Shown: piece after piece, positions 24,864 through 35,633 of the stretch
Layout of the letters: each line of letters begins with the position of its first letter
Position numbering within the stretch: position 1 is the stretch's first letter
DNA from: Stenotrophomonas oahuensis
GTDB lineage: Bacteria; Pseudomonadota; Gammaproteobacteria; Xanthomonadales; Xanthomonadaceae
Assembly (NCBI RefSeq): GCF_031834595.1
Contig: NZ_CP115541.1
Location: 248,001 to 312,000 of the forward strand
Direction of reading: 5' to 3'
DNA: 64,000 nt
Position numbers and translations under genes: made by a program
Notes under the pieces: model-generated
Seen by the model: only the letters and a program-made list of their open reading frames with translations
Told to the model about the DNA's origin: nothing
Database searches by the model: none

Positions 24864-27800
24864 TCACGGTTTTGCCGGCGCAGCGGCCGGCACCGGCGGC
24901 AAGGGCGGCGCGTCGTCACGGTCGATCACCTCGACCTTGGGCTCCGCCCACGGCCCGGTGACCCGGTAGGTCTTGGCCCCGATCTCGCCCAGCGGCTTGG
25001 ACAGCACGGCATTGGCCGCCGCGCCCACCGCCGCACCCACCGGGCCACCGGCGACCGCGCCGACCACGGTCAGCAGGTTGCCGGCGCGCGGGTTCACGTC
25101 GATGGTCTGGTCGAACTGCTGGCGGCGCAGGTCGGTCTGACCGCGGATGCTGATGTTGGCCGCCGGGCCTTCGATCAGCACCTTGTCGGTGGTGGCCATG
25201 CCGTCTGCAAAGGCCAGCGTGCCCTCAACCTGGTTGAAGGCGAAGCCCTTGGAGAAGAAGTCGCGGAAATCAAACATCAGCCGGCGCGGCAACTGGGTCA
25301 CGCTGAGCAGACCGAGCACGCGCCCCGCCCCCGGCTCCAGTTCCAGCAGCTGGCCATTGCGTGCATGCACCTGCAGTTGTCCTTCCAGAGCCCCCAGGGC
25401 GAAGTCGGACGGCCCGCCAGGCCAGCCCGCCTCCAAGCGCAATGTGCCTTCGCCACCCCGCAGCTGGCCGCCGTAGTCCAGGTTCTGCATCAGCCCGCCC
25501 AGATCTTCGCTGTTCACCTGCACCTGCATCTGGGTGTTGGCGGTCGCGCCCATGCCCAGCCAGCGGCCCTGGATGTCGATCTGCTGCTTGGGCGCACGGA
25601 ACTGCAGCTGGTCCACGCTGAGCCCGTTGCCGAACGGATGCGTGCGCAGCACCGCCTGGCCGAGCTTGGCCTTGCCGAACTGCAGGTCGTTGATATCCAG
25701 CGACAGCGGCGGAATCCTGGCTGGATTGGTGTCGTTGGCACTGGCCTGCACCCGCGCCGGCAGCGTGGCGTCGTCGGGCAGCACGATGGCCGCGCCGTCG
25801 TCGGGGCGCTTGACCGGGGTCGGAAGCGACTTCCAGTGCACCCGATCCAGCTTTCCGACAATGGGAGCCCCGTCAGCATTGGGCACGCTCAGATCGCCCG
25901 CCAATGAGGGGCCGTCCATGCGCACTTCAATGCTGGCCGGGGTCGGTCGCAACTGCAGGCGGGTCTGTTCGAACACGCCGCCGGCCAGCAGCAGCTGCCC
26001 AACCTGCACGTCCACGTGCCGCAGCGGCATCGGGTCGTCGCCGCCACCGCCGGGCGAACGCGCCAGCGCGATCCATTCCAGCGCATCCAGCGAACCGCTG
26101 CGCCCGTTCACCGCCAGCCCGCTGGCCGGTGGATCGCGATCCACGCGGTCGCTGCCCAGGGTGACCTGCACGCCGGTCTGGTTGTTGTGGGTGCGCGCCG
26201 CGAGCGCCAGCCGCTGACCGAAGGCGACATCAACGCGCCCAGCCCCCATCGGCAACTGTGCGTTCACCGTGGTCGGCAGTGACACCGGTGCGGGTTTGTC
26301 GAGCGGAGCCGGCAGGTCCAGGCGCGTGCCGACCAGATCCGAATGCAGGGTCAGCAGCGTCGGCGGCTCGATCTTCGCCCCCGCCGCGACCTTGGGCAGG
26401 GTCACCCCGATGGTCCAGCGCGAGGTCCCTTCAATGTAAGGCTTGATCCAGCTCAGCTCGGGCGCACGGTCCAGCAGCAACCCGGCATCGAGCGATGCGC
26501 TGAGTTCGGATTCGAACGCCTGCGCCGGATCCTTCACGAAGCCACCTGCGCGCAAACTGAGCTGACCGTCCTGCCCCAGGTGACGCACAGCCAGCTGCTC
26601 GGCACCGAAGCCGTCGTTGCTGTAGCTGGCCTTGCCATGCATGTTGTCGAAGGTCAGATCGAAGCGTTTGTCACTGAGCGTGGCTCCGGCCAGCTCGACC
26701 GACCCCTGAAGACGACCTGGGCCGGCATCGTGGTGCAGCGGCTGCAGCAGGTCGAAGCCGACCACCGCCGGGCCCTTGGCGGTCAGCGCATTGAGCGAAT
26801 CACCGTAGGTCTTCTGCAGCGGGCTCTGCTTGAGCATGGCCAGCAACGCGCTGGCATCGCTGCGCGTATTGGCCTTTACATAGAGGTCTGACTGCCCGAA
26901 ATCGGCGATGCCGGCTTCGAAATGGTTCACCGGGACCCCGGCCAGATCGCCGCGCCCGTGCAGTTCGAAACCCGGGCCAATGAAGGCGATGTCGGCGTCG
27001 ACCTTGTTCATGGTCGGCCAGTCGTGCTGGAAGCGGATGTTGCCGTTGTCGATGTGGCCGGTGGCTTCGAAGCGACCGTTGTTCTGGTCGAACGGCCAGT
27101 CTTCCAGGTCACCGGTGACCAAGCCCACGCCACCGCGCACATGGCCTGAAACCAGTGCCGCATCCAGCCAGTCGGTCGCGCCCTTGCTCATCTTGGAGTG
27201 TATCCAGAAGCGCTTGGCGGCGGTCATCGGCACGTCGTCGATCTTTGCGGCCAGCTGCAGCCACGGACGCGTGCCGTTGCCCTGGAACCACACCCCGCCG
27301 CGCACGTCGGCGGCATAGTCGGTGCCCTGCACGCGCAGTGCAGGCGTGCCGACACGCCAGCCGCCGGCCTCATCACGCCAGCCCACCACGCTGCCGGCCA
27401 GATGCACGTCGTGGCGCACGCCGAACCCGGACGGCCAGTCGAACTGCATCACGCGGGTGGGCTGCAGGTCCAGGCGGAACCCATCGGCGTCGCCCTGGAA
27501 GTGCCCCCCGACTCCGCTCAGGCCCGGCGCGTGCCCGGCCGCGGCGAAGCGGATGTCCTCCAGATCGCCTTCAAAACGCAGCGCCCCGGCGCGCTCACCA
27601 CTGAAGCGGACACGGGTCATGCGCACCTGCGGTGCCGCCGCATGCAGCCAGCTGCGCAGACCGGGATCGATCCGGTCGGTCAATGCCAGCCCACGCAGCA
27701 GCGCGGTGGCGTCGATGTTGTCACCGGCCAATGCCATATGCTCGCCGCCGGCTACCAGCAGCCCATCCAGGGTCTGCTCGCTGCCGTCCATGCCAATGCG

Positions 27801-28730
27801 CAGGCGCGACGCATCGGCACGCCAGCCGCCTTTGACCCAGCGCCAGCGTGCACGCAGCTCCAGGTTCTGCAGGGTCATCTGCGGGCGCTTGCCGTCGGCC
27901 AGCGGTGCCCCCTGCAGTTGCACATCGTGCAGATCGGCATCGGTGGTCACCATCACCAGCCGCGAATCGCGCACGTCCACCCACGCATTGAATTCGCCGG
28001 TGCCCTGTTGCAGGCGTGCACCGCCAAACTGCAGCAGGGACGACCATGCGCTGAAGTCGGCCGGATCCGCGCCCAGCCAGACCTGACCGTCGCCGCGCTT
28101 GCGCTCGAAGTCCAGCACGGCGGTCAGCGGTTGCGTCTTTTCGTCAGCCCAGGCGCGCGCGCCCACGCGCAGCCGCTGGCCATTCACGCGCAGGCGCAGA
28201 TCGATGCGCGGCAGTTCGGTATGCAGCTGCAGCGACGGCGCATCCACGGTCAAGCGACCGCCGATCACCTGCAGCTCGCCCAGCCGGCGCAGCGACTCCA
28301 GCGGGTCGCCGTGGCCTGACTGTGGCAGGCCCTGCACCGACCAGCGGCCGTCGTCGGCGCGCTGCAGTTCCAGCGCCAGGCCACGAAGGCGCAGCTCGGT
28401 CAGCGATTGGCCGGGCAGCAGGCCGGCATACATCGACACCAGCACCTCGGCTTCGCCGATGCGCAGGCCCTGCCCTTCACCGATGCGCAGCCCCTGCAGG
28501 GCCAGCAGCGGACCGCGCCGGGTCCAGCGGGTATCGAGCTGGTCAAAACGCACCGGCTGGCCGGCACGCGCGCTCAACCACGCGGCAACCTTGTCGGGAT
28601 GCCGCTCGGCCAGCGGCAGCAGCTGGCTGACCGTGCCGACCAGCACGGCAACGCCCACCAGCACGATGGCCAGGGCATAGACAACATGGCGGCGGATCCT
28701 TCGCAGCCGCAGTCGCAGCGGCGTGGTCAT
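24864..28730 (-). CDS. yhdP: YhdP family AsmA-like lipid-transport protein
   Basis: Large envelope protein of 1288 residues, the usual size for YhdP. One N-terminal membrane helix (HVVYALAIVLVGVAVLVGTV) anchors a long periplasmic part of repeated beta-groove units (TldD-neighbour family TIGR02099/DUF3971). A C-terminal AsmA2-like domain includes GQTDLRRQQFDQTIDVNP, GNLLTVVGAVAGGPVGAAV and KPLGEIGAKTYRVTG. YhdP acts with TamB and YdbH in moving phospholipids to the outer membrane. It lies between rng and tldD; the 39-bp gap after rng suggests co-transcription. Confidence 0.93.
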   Translation of the reverse strand: MTTPLRLRLRRIRRHVVYALAIVLVGVAVLVGTVSQLLPLAERHPDKVAAWLSARAGQPVRFDQLDTRWTRRGPLLALQGLRIGEGQGLRIGEAEVLVSMYAGLLPGQSLTELRLRGLALELQRADDGRWSVQGLPQSGHGDPLESLRRLGELQVIGGRLTVDAPSLQLHTELPRIDLRLRVNGQRLRVGARAWADEKTQPLTAVLDFERKRGDGQVWLGADPADFSAWSSLLQFGGARLQQGTGEFNAWVDVRDSRLVMVTTDADLHDVQLQGAPLADGKRPQMTLQNLELRARWRWVKGGWRADASRLRIGMDGSEQTLDGLLVAGGEHMALAGDNIDATALLRGLALTDRIDPGLRSWLHAAAPQVRMTRVRFSGERAGALRFEGDLEDIRFAAAGHAPGLSGVGGHFQGDADGFRLDLQPTRVMQFDWPSGFGVRHDVHLAGSVVGWRDEAGGWRVGTPALRVQGTDYAADVRGGVWFQGNGTRPWLQLAAKIDDVPMTAAKRFWIHSKMSKGATDWLDAALVSGHVRGGVGLVTGDLEDWPFDQNNGRFEATGHIDNGNIRFQHDWPTMNKVDADIAFIGPGFELHGRGDLAGVPVNHFEAGIADFGQSDLYVKANTRSDASALLAMLKQSPLQKTYGDSLNALTAKGPAVVGFDLLQPLHHDAGPGRLQGSVELAGATLSDKRFDLTFDNMHGKASYSNDGFGAEQLAVRHLGQDGQLSLRAGGFVKDPAQAFESELSASLDAGLLLDRAPELSWIKPYIEGTSRWTIGVTLPKVAAGAKIEPPTLLTLHSDLVGTRLDLPAPLDKPAPVSLPTTVNAQLPMGAGRVDVAFGQRLALAARTHNNQTGVQVTLGSDRVDRDPPASGLAVNGRSGSLDALEWIALARSPGGGGDDPMPLRHVDVQVGQLLLAGGVFEQTRLQLRPTPASIEVRMDGPSLAGDLSVPNADGAPIVGKLDRVHWKSLPTPVKRPDDGAAIVLPDDATLPARVQASANDTNPARIPPLSLDINDLQFGKAKLGQAVLRTHPFGNGLSVDQLQFRAPKQQIDIQGRWLGMGATANTQMQVQVNSEDLGGLMQNLDYGGQLRGGEGTLRLEAGWPGGPSDFALGALEGQLQVHARNGQLLELEPGAGRVLGLLSVTQLPRRLMFDFRDFFSKGFAFNQVEGTLAFADGMATTDKVLIEGPAANISIRGQTDLRRQQFDQTIDVNPRAGNLLTVVGAVAGGPVGAAVGAAANAVLSKPLGEIGAKTYRVTGPWAEPKVEVIDRDDAPPLPPVPAAAPAKP

Positions 28731-28769
28731 CGACCTGCCGGCACGCCACGGCGTGCCAGTGCGTGAAGA

Positions 28770-30257
28770 TCAGAGCAGCACGACATCGAACTGCTCCTGC
28801 AGGTACTGCTCGTCGGCCTGGAACCGGATCGACTTGCCGAGGAATTCCTCCAGCTCGGCCACTGCCGCAGATTCCTCGTCGGTGATGCGTGCCACCACCT
28901 TGGTGGAGGCGATCACCAGCAGTCGCGCCGCGTCGAACTGGCGCACCGCGCGGGTGATCTCGCGGAAGATCTCGTAGGTGACGGTTTCGGTTGTCTTGAT
29001 GCTGCCGCGACCGCTGCACTGCGGGCAGGTTTCCGAGAGCTGCCGTTCCAGGCTCTCCACGGTGCGCTTGCGGGTCATTTCAACCAGACCCAGCGGCGAG
29101 AAGTCGTACACCGTGGTCTTGGCGTGATCACGCGCCAGCGCCTTTTCCAGGGTGCGCAGCACCTGACGGCGGTGCTCGGCGTCATCCATGTCGATGAAGT
29201 CGATGATGATGATGCCGCCCAGGTTGCGCAGCCGCAGCTGGCGCGCCACCGCCTGCGCCGCTTCCAGGTTGGTGCGGAACACCGTTTCTTCCAGGTTGCG
29301 CTGGCCCAGGAACGACCCGGTGTTGACGTCGATGGTGGTCATCGCTTCGGTCTGGTCGATGACCAGATAACCACCGGACTTGAGCGGGACCTGCTTGTCC
29401 AGCGCGCGCCCGATTTCGTCCTCCACCCCGAACATGTCGAAGATCGGGCGGTCGCCGCTGTACAGCTCCAGCTTCTCGGCCAGCACCGGCATGTACTTGG
29501 CCACGAAGGCCTGCAGCTGGGCGAAGGTTTCCTTGGAATCCACCTTCACCTTGTCCACGTCCTTGCGGATCAGGTCTCGGACCGAACGCAACGGCAGGCT
29601 CAGGTCCTCATAGATCACGCTGCAAGGTGCCGCTTCGCGCCCGCGCCGCTCGACCACGTTCCAGACCCGCGACAGGTAGGCGATGTCTTCGGCGATGGCC
29701 TCGGCCGGCTGACCTTCGGCATTGGTGCGCACGATGTAGCCGTAGCCCCCGTGCTGGGCCGACAGTTCGGTCACCAGGGTTTTCAAACGCGCACGTTCGG
29801 CCTCGTCCTCGATCCGCGCCGACACCCCCACCACCTTCGACTGCGGCAGCAGCACCATGTAGCGCGAGGGAATGCTGATCTGGGTGGTCAGGCGCGCGCC
29901 CTTGGTGCCGATCGGGTCTTTCACCACCTGAACCACGATGTCCTGGCCGTCGCGCAGCAGTTCCACGATCGGCACCGAGGATGGCGGTGGCAACGTGGTG
30001 CCCTCGGTGTCGCCGCTGGCCACCGGCGCGGGGCGCACTACGTCATTGGCGTGCAGGAACGCCGCGCGCTCCAGCCCGACCTCGACGAAGGCGGCCTGCA
30101 TGCCGGGCATCACCCGCTGCACCTTGCCCTTGTAGATGTTGCCCACCACTCCGCGACGCCAGCCGCGCTCGATGTGCAGTTCCTGCAGCATGCCGTTTTC
30201 GATGACCGCCACGCGGGTTTCGCGCGGAGTGACGTTGACCAGGATTTCCTCAGACAT
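28770..30257 (-). CDS. rng: Ribonuclease G
   Basis: Endoribonuclease of the RNase E/G family, 495 residues, active in 16S rRNA 5'-end maturation and mRNA decay. It has an S1-type RNA-binding start ([20 protein letters not shown]), the catalytic RNase H-like part with [18 protein letters not shown] (metal-binding Asp), [13 protein letters not shown], and the zinc-link CPQCSGRG near residue 410. There is no long RNase E-type C-terminal scaffold. Its start overlaps the maf stop by 8 bp, the standard maf-rng-yhdP-tldD order. Confidence 0.94.
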   Translation of the reverse strand: MSEEILVNVTPRETRVAVIENGMLQELHIERGWRRGVVGNIYKGKVQRVMPGMQAAFVEVGLERAAFLHANDVVRPAPVASGDTEGTTLPPPSSVPIVELLRDGQDIVVQVVKDPIGTKGARLTTQISIPSRYMVLLPQSKVVGVSARIEDEAERARLKTLVTELSAQHGGYGYIVRTNAEGQPAEAIAEDIAYLSRVWNVVERRGREAAPCSVIYEDLSLPLRSVRDLIRKDVDKVKVDSKETFAQLQAFVAKYMPVLAEKLELYSGDRPIFDMFGVEDEIGRALDKQVPLKSGGYLVIDQTEAMTTIDVNTGSFLGQRNLEETVFRTNLEAAQAVARQLRLRNLGGIIIIDFIDMDDAEHRRQVLRTLEKALARDHAKTTVYDFSPLGLVEMTRKRTVESLERQLSETCPQCSGRGSIKTTETVTYEIFREITRAVRQFDAARLLVIASTKVVARITDEESAAVAELEEFLGKSIRFQADEQYLQEQFDVVLL

Positions 30258-30831
30258 GGGCGACTCCCTTCGGTTCGAACGCCAACAACAATTGTTCGGT
30301 CTGCTGCAGGGGCAATCCCATCACACCCGAATAGCTTCCCGCCAGATGGCGGATGTAACGCTCGGCCCCACCCTGGATGGCGTAGGCCCCGGCCTTGCCC
30401 ATCGGCTCGCCACTGGCCACGTAACTGGCAATGGCGACGTCGCTCCAGTCCATGAAGGTGACCTCGGACACCACCAGCACGCTCTGCTGGCGGTCGGCGG
30501 CGACCACGGCAACCGCGGTGGCGACCTGGTGGGTGTGGCCGGACAACCGGCGCAGCATGGCGGCGGCATCGGCAGCGTCGACCGGTTTGCCGAACACCTC
30601 CCCTTCCAGGATCACTTCGGTGTCCGAGCCCAGCACCACGGCATCGGGGTCGGCACCGACCAGGGCCAGACCGGCCCTGGCCTTGTCGGCGGCCACGCGC
30701 TGCACATAGTCCAGGGCGGTTTCCCCGGGGGCACGGACTTCAGGCACGTCCAGATCCAGCGCGCGGAAGGGCCGGTCCAGTCGGGACAACAATTCGGTTC
30801 GTCGAGGCGAACGGGAGGCAAGATAAAGCAT
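30250..30831 (-). CDS. maf: Maf family nucleotide pyrophosphatase (YhdE-type)
   Basis: House-cleaning nucleotide hydrolase of 193 residues. In the YhdE subgroup it removes dTTP/UTP or modified pyrimidine triphosphates. Key elements are the N-terminal [15 protein letters not shown], catalytic [16 protein letters not shown], and the C-terminal [20 protein letters not shown] with VMGLPL. The ATG at 30831 fits the family start directly; an upstream frame extension to 30912 has no ribosome site. It overlaps rng by 8 bp. Confidence 0.92.
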   Translation of the reverse strand: MLYLASRSPRRTELLSRLDRPFRALDLDVPEVRAPGETALDYVQRVAADKARAGLALVGADPDAVVLGSDTEVILEGEVFGKPVDAADAAAMLRRLSGHTHQVATAVAVVAADRQQSVLVVSEVTFMDWSDVAIASYVASGEPMGKAGAYAIQGGAERYIRHLAGSYSGVMGLPLQQTEQLLLAFEPKGVAHV

Positions 30832-30961
30832 CGCGGAAGGATAACCTGCGGCCGCTGTCTGAATCGCGCACAACCGGACAGAATCCGCATCAACCCCGCT
30901 CAGCCTCACCACGCGTTCATCGCCCCGACACCAACCTCAACGCCTTCACAAGGAGATGTTC

Positions 30962-31696
30962 ATGCGCCGCTTGACCCTGTCCCCGCTGCTGCTCGCCCTG
31001 TCCCTTGCCCTGGGAGCCACCATGACCGCCCACGCCCAGACCGCCCCGGCCATTGCCGCCCCTATCGACGGCACCCTGCTCAACGTGTCGGCCAACGCCG
31101 AAGCCAAGCGCGTACCCGACGTGGCCACCCTGTCGGCCGGCGTGGTCACCCAGGCCACCGATGGCAACACCGCGATGCGCCAGAACGCCGAACAGATGAC
31201 CAAGGTGCTGGCCGCGATCAAGACCGCCGGCATTGCCGAGCGCGACGTGCAGACCAGCGGGGTCAACCTGAGCCCGCAGTACCGCTACGCCGAAAACGAG
31301 GCCCCGAAGATCACCGGCTACCAGGCCAGCAACACGGTCAGCCTGAAGGTGCGTGACATCGCCAAGCTCGGCAAGGTACTGGATGCCCTGGCCGCACAGG
31401 GCGCAAACCAGATCAACGGCCCGCAGTTCGAGATCGACCAGCCCGAGCCGGTGTATGACGAAGCCCGCCTGGCCGCACTGAAGAAAGCCCAGGCGCGCGC
31501 CGAGACCTATGCCAAGGCGCTGGGTCTGCGTGTCCGCCGGATTGTGAGCATCTCGGAAAGCGGAGGCGGCAATTTCCGCCCGGTGATGATGCGCGCGGCC
31601 GCCGCCCCGATGGCCGCTGACATCTCGACGCCGGTGTCGCCGGGCGAGTCGAGCGTGTCAGTGAACCTGGACGTGGTGTTCGACCTGGGCCGGTAA
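30962..31696 (+). CDS. SIMPL domain (DUF541) periplasmic protein
   Basis: Exported protein of 244 residues with a signal peptide (LTLSPLLLALSLALGATMTAHAQ). The SIMPL/DUF541 domain spans most of the mature part: LLNVSANAEAKRVPDVATLS, GIAERDVQTSGVNLSPQY, KITGYQASNTVSLKVRD and ARAETYAKALGLRVRRIVSI. E. coli YggE, a relative, lowers oxidative damage, but the mechanism is unknown. The second ATG (30962) was chosen because AGGAG at 30951 is correctly spaced. Monocistronic; a palindrome follows the stop. Confidence 0.9.
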   Translation: MRRLTLSPLLLALSLALGATMTAHAQTAPAIAAPIDGTLLNVSANAEAKRVPDVATLSAGVVTQATDGNTAMRQNAEQMTKVLAAIKTAGIAERDVQTSGVNLSPQYRYAENEAPKITGYQASNTVSLKVRDIAKLGKVLDALAAQGANQINGPQFEIDQPEPVYDEARLAALKKAQARAETYAKALGLRVRRIVSISESGGGNFRPVMMRAAAAPMAADISTPVSPGESSVSVNLDVVFDLGR

Positions 31697-31700
31697 GGGT

Positions 31701-31725
31701 CAGCGGACCAACGGTCCGCTGCTAC
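31701..31725. repeat. Palindrome after SIMPL gene
   Basis: cagcggaccaacggtccgctgctac: perfect stem with a GTAG-like end on the minus strand. Structurally like the SMAG elements but with a different stem sequence; may act as a transcript 3' end. Confidence 0.55.
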
Positions 31726-31869
31726 CGGAAAGAATGACTGGCAGCCAAACGCTATACCCACCCCTGCCTTCCGGCGGGCGCGCCACTCCAGTATTCCTGT
31801 CATTGCGCGGCCCCGCGTGGCCGCGCCGCAACGTTGATGTTCCCGCACACCTGGCAAGGAGAGTCGAGC

Positions 31870-32529
31870 ATGGTCCGGACCCATCCCCGCGTTGTACCCC
31901 TGCAGATTGAAGCTTCACGCGTGCTCGGCTGGAGTACCGCCATCGCGGTGCACGCGCTGGCCTTCCTGCTGCTGTTGATCCCCGCCACCTATGTGGCCGC
32001 CCCGTTGCCGCGCGAACGCACGCCGGTGACCTTCTTCGAAGCGATACCCGAACCGCCGCCACCGCCGGTCATCATCCGCAAGGAAGAGCCCAAGCCGATC
32101 ACCCCGGCAACCTCCACCCCGGTGCCGCGTGTAGCCCCGTTGCCGCCACCCACCGCCGTTGCCAGCGACTCACTGGCGGTACCGCCACTGCCCGCCGCGG
32201 ATACCCAGGCCCCGACCCTGGCTCCCGCCGATCCGGCACCGGCCATGCCGACCGGCGTGCAACTGCAATACCGCACCGCGCCGCCACCGACCTACCCCAT
32301 CGCCGCCATCCGCGGCAACGAACAGGGCACGGTCGTGCTGCGGGTGCGGGTTGAGCCAGACGGCAAGGCCTCCAGCGTGATGATCGAGCGCAGCAGCGGG
32401 TCGCGGGCGTTGGACAACGCCGCACGCCAGCAGATACTGCGTCACTGGCGCTTCGTACCGGCCCAGATGAACGGACAGACGGTCGCGGCCGAGGGCCTGG
32501 TGCCAGTGACGTTCTCGCTGCCGGATTGA
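31870..32529 (+). CDS. TonB-family energy transducer
   Basis: TonB-like protein of 219 residues that couples the ExbBD proton-motive force to outer-membrane receptors. One N-terminal helix (AIAVHALAFLLLLIPATYV) precedes a Pro-rich periplasmic spacer (EAIPEPPPPP, then KPITPATSTPVPRV), and a C-terminal TonB domain runs from PTYPIAAIRGNEQGTVVLRV to HWRFVPAQMNG. The ATG at 31870 is preceded by AAGGAGAG. exbB/exbD are not adjacent. A TonB-dependent receptor lies 211 bp downstream, a plausible partner. Confidence 0.9.
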   Translation: MVRTHPRVVPLQIEASRVLGWSTAIAVHALAFLLLLIPATYVAAPLPRERTPVTFFEAIPEPPPPPVIIRKEEPKPITPATSTPVPRVAPLPPPTAVASDSLAVPPLPAADTQAPTLAPADPAPAMPTGVQLQYRTAPPPTYPIAAIRGNEQGTVVLRVRVEPDGKASSVMIERSSGSRALDNAARQQILRHWRFVPAQMNGQTVAAEGLVPVTFSLPD

Positions 32530-32562
32530 ACAAATGAGACACGCAGCGCGTGTTCGTACAAG

Positions 32563-32597
32563 GTAGTGGCCGGGACGCGCAAGCAGCGCGTCCCGGC
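32563..32597 (+). repeat. SMAG-like palindrome after tonB-like gene
   Basis: Begins gtagtggccgggacgcgc and closes gcgcgtcccggc, followed by tttg. It may double as a weak terminator for the tonB-like gene. Confidence 0.65.
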
Positions 32598-32740
32598 TTT
32601 GTGACACGCATGAGAAAGCGTCGCCAATTAAGCAATTTTTCACGGCTGCGTCACCTGCAGGAAACATAGATTTGCGCGGTCGCCACTGAACCCAGTGCGA
32701 TCCACCGACTTCGATGGTTTTCCCAGTCAGGAGAGAAGCT

Positions 32741-35545
32741 GTGAAACACCCGATCCAACGGCCCACCCTCGGCCGCCGCAACAATCTGGCTTACTCCGTA
32801 TCCGTCGCGCTTACCAGCGGCCTGCTCCTCCTGAGCGGTGCCTTGGCGTCGTCGACGGCCATGGCCCAGGATCAGGCCACCAACCTTGACCGCATCACGG
32901 TCACCGGCTCCAACATCCCCCGTACCAACACCGAAACCCCCTCGCCCGTGCAGGTGGTGACGCGCCAGGAAATCGACCGCACCGGCAAGACCACCGTGGC
33001 CGAATACCTGCAGACGCTGACCTCCGACGGCGCAGGCTCCATTCCCAAGACATTCGGCAACGGCTTTGCCGGCGGCGGCGCGGGCATCTCGCTGCGCGGC
33101 CTGGGTGCCGGGTCCACCCTGGTACTGCTGAACGGTCGTCGCATGGCGACCTACGGCCTGGCCGATGACGGCCAGAAAGTGTTCACCGACCTGAGCACCA
33201 TCCCGCTGGACGCGGTGGATCGCGTTGAAGTGCTGAAGGACGGCGCATCCGCGATCTACGGTTCGGACGCGATTGCCGGCGTGGTCAACATCATCCTGCG
33301 CAGCGATTTTGAAGGCGGCATCCTGCGTGGCTCCTACGGCATGTCCGAAGACGGTGACGGCGACGCCAAGAAAGCCACCCTCACCATCGGTACCGGCAAC
33401 CTGATCGAAGATGGCTGGAACGCCTTCATGAGCCTGGACGTTGGCAAGACCGACGCAATCAAGATCAGCGACCGCAAGAACCGCAAGTGGATCGGCACCG
33501 GCGACCTCCGTCGCTGGGGCATTTCCGCCGCCGATTCGCAGTTCATCGGCGGTGCGTTCCTCAATGGCGGTACCAGTGGCGGTGCCAGCCCGAACGGCTC
33601 GGTGTTCAACGACGCACTGGATCCAGCCACGCTGGTGCCGCTGCCTGGCTGTCAGGGCCTCACCACGATTCCCGGCCAGACTGACGCCTCCATCGCCGAG
33701 GACGGCTGCTTGTGGAATCCAGCACAGCTGTATCGTGACCTGAGCCCCAAGGAGGAATACGTCAACGTGTTCGGCCGCGCCAGCTTCGCGTTCGGCGAGG
33801 GCGGCGAGATCTACACCGAAATCGGCTACTCGAAGAAGGAAACCACCTTCAGCAACACGCCGTCTGGCGTGTCCGGCAGTTGGGGCTACCCGCGCGGTCC
33901 GCAGAATGCCAGCAGCGGTGACGGTGCGGTGGTGCTGTCCCCGACCCATCCGGACAACCCGATTCCGGGCCAGGAATCGCGCCTGCGCTATTCGGCCTGG
34001 GACGTGGGCCCGCGCGTGACCGAGAACACCAACGAGTTCAACCGCTTCCTGGTGGGCGTCAAGGGCAACTGGGGTGAGTGGAGCTACGACACCGCTTACC
34101 TGCATTCGGGCACCGACCTGACCAACGTGCGTACCGGCTTCCTGCGTTACAGCGCCGTGCAGTGCGCGCTGGGCAACCCGGCCTGCCCCGGTGGTGTGTG
34201 GCGCATCGGCGACGATGCCGGGCTGAACTCGCAGGCGCTGTATGACTACATCTCGCCGACCATCAGCGCACGCGCCAAGTCCAGCCTGGACATGTTCGAC
34301 TTTACCGTGTCGCGCAGCCTGGCCGACCTGCAGGGCGGCCCGCTGGGCCTGGCACTGGGTACCGAATGGCGCAAGACCAGCAACAGCCTGACCCCGCAGA
34401 CCTACACGGACGAGGGTGACATCATCGGTCTGGGCTACTCTGCCTACGACGGCACCCAGAACGTATACGCCGGCTACGTGGAACTGTCCGCACCGGTGCT
34501 GGAGCAGCTCGAACTCACCGGCGCAGTCCGCTACGACAAGTACGAGAGCGGTGAAGGCAAAGCCACGCCGAAACTGGGCGTGAAGTGGACGCCGGTGGAC
34601 TGGATCGCACTGCGTGCCACCTATGCCGAAGGCTTCCGCGCACCGAACCCGGCGGAAAACGGCGACGGCGGCCTGGCGGCGTTCTCGACCGCACGCGACC
34701 CGGTGCGCTGCGCCGCGGACCCGACCACCACCAATTGCGGCGCACGCCCGGTGGCGATCATCACCAGCCCGAACCCGGACCTGAAGCCGGAAGAGTCCAA
34801 GAGCTACTCGGTGGGCATCGTGCTGCAGCCGACCTCGAGCACCTCGCTGACGGTGGATGCCTGGCAGATCAAGCGCACCAACGAAATCGCCCAGGGCAGC
34901 ACCGCCCAGGCGATCGCCGACGGCGACGTGCTGCGCGACACCGACCTGATCAACGGCGTCCCGGGTACCGGCAGCATCCTGGCGGTCAACACCGCCTACG
35001 TGAACGCCAACTCGTCGCGGGTGCGGGGTATCGATACTGATATCCGCCAGACCTTCGACATCGGCCCGGGCCAGCTGGAGATGGACCTGCAGTGGAGCCA
35101 CGTGCTCAAGTTCGAGCGCACCGAAGGCGGTGAAACGGTGGATTACGTGGGCACGCACGGCAACTGCGACGTGACCAACTGCATCGGCACGCCGGAAGAC
35201 CGGGTCAACTTCGGCACCACCTGGAAGCAGGGACCGTGGAGCGTGAGCGGCGTGGTCAACTACATCTCCAGCCTGGAGAACAAGGACCACCGCGGTGGCG
35301 ACTACCTCGCCTTCTATGCCGACGGCTCGCCGGTGGAGAAGATCTCCTCGTTCACCACCTTCGACCTGTCCGGTCGTTGGAACATCAACGACGCGTTTGA
35401 ACTCAACGCATCGGTGCAGAACGTGTTTGATCGTATCGCCCCGCTCGACCCGACCACCTACGGTGGCGTCAACTACAACCCGCTGCATTTCAGCGGCGCG
35501 ATTGGCCGCTACTTCACGGTGGGGGCGAAGTACACGTTCAATTGA
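32741..35545 (+). CDS. TonB-dependent outer-membrane receptor
   Basis: Outer-membrane active-transport receptor of about 934 residues. The GTG at 32741 is favoured over the ATG at 32714 because AGGAG ends 7 nt before it. A signal peptide ending SSTAMAQ is followed by a TonB-box-like DRITVTGSNIPR. The plug domain contains ISLRGLGAGSTLVLLNGRRM, DAVDRVEVLKDGASAIYGSD and AGVVNIIL. The barrel ends FTVGAKYTFN with the terminal aromatic residue. The LRGLG/LNGRR plug style is common in large Lysobacteraceae receptors for peptides or glycans. The substrate is unknown. A terminator follows at 35571. Confidence 0.93.
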   Translation: MKHPIQRPTLGRRNNLAYSVSVALTSGLLLLSGALASSTAMAQDQATNLDRITVTGSNIPRTNTETPSPVQVVTRQEIDRTGKTTVAEYLQTLTSDGAGSIPKTFGNGFAGGGAGISLRGLGAGSTLVLLNGRRMATYGLADDGQKVFTDLSTIPLDAVDRVEVLKDGASAIYGSDAIAGVVNIILRSDFEGGILRGSYGMSEDGDGDAKKATLTIGTGNLIEDGWNAFMSLDVGKTDAIKISDRKNRKWIGTGDLRRWGISAADSQFIGGAFLNGGTSGGASPNGSVFNDALDPATLVPLPGCQGLTTIPGQTDASIAEDGCLWNPAQLYRDLSPKEEYVNVFGRASFAFGEGGEIYTEIGYSKKETTFSNTPSGVSGSWGYPRGPQNASSGDGAVVLSPTHPDNPIPGQESRLRYSAWDVGPRVTENTNEFNRFLVGVKGNWGEWSYDTAYLHSGTDLTNVRTGFLRYSAVQCALGNPACPGGVWRIGDDAGLNSQALYDYISPTISARAKSSLDMFDFTVSRSLADLQGGPLGLALGTEWRKTSNSLTPQTYTDEGDIIGLGYSAYDGTQNVYAGYVELSAPVLEQLELTGAVRYDKYESGEGKATPKLGVKWTPVDWIALRATYAEGFRAPNPAENGDGGLAAFSTARDPVRCAADPTTTNCGARPVAIITSPNPDLKPEESKSYSVGIVLQPTSSTSLTVDAWQIKRTNEIAQGSTAQAIADGDVLRDTDLINGVPGTGSILAVNTAYVNANSSRVRGIDTDIRQTFDIGPGQLEMDLQWSHVLKFERTEGGETVDYVGTHGNCDVTNCIGTPEDRVNFGTTWKQGPWSVSGVVNYISSLENKDHRGGDYLAFYADGSPVEKISSFTTFDLSGRWNINDAFELNASVQNVFDRIAPLDPTTYGGVNYNPLHFSGAIGRYFTVGAKYTFN

Positions 35546-35570
35546 TCGATCAATTAGTGACCTAAGCAGA

Positions 35571-35597
35571 ATGCCCGGGCATGCCCCGGGCATTTTG
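35571..35597 (+). terminator. Rho-independent terminator of the TonB-dependent receptor gene
   Basis: Arms atgcccggg / cccgggcat with a short loop, then tttt; 25 bp after the stop codon. Confidence 0.85.
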
Positions 35598-35633
35598 CTG
35601 CCCGTAGCGCCACGCCCTGCGTGGCTGCGCGGA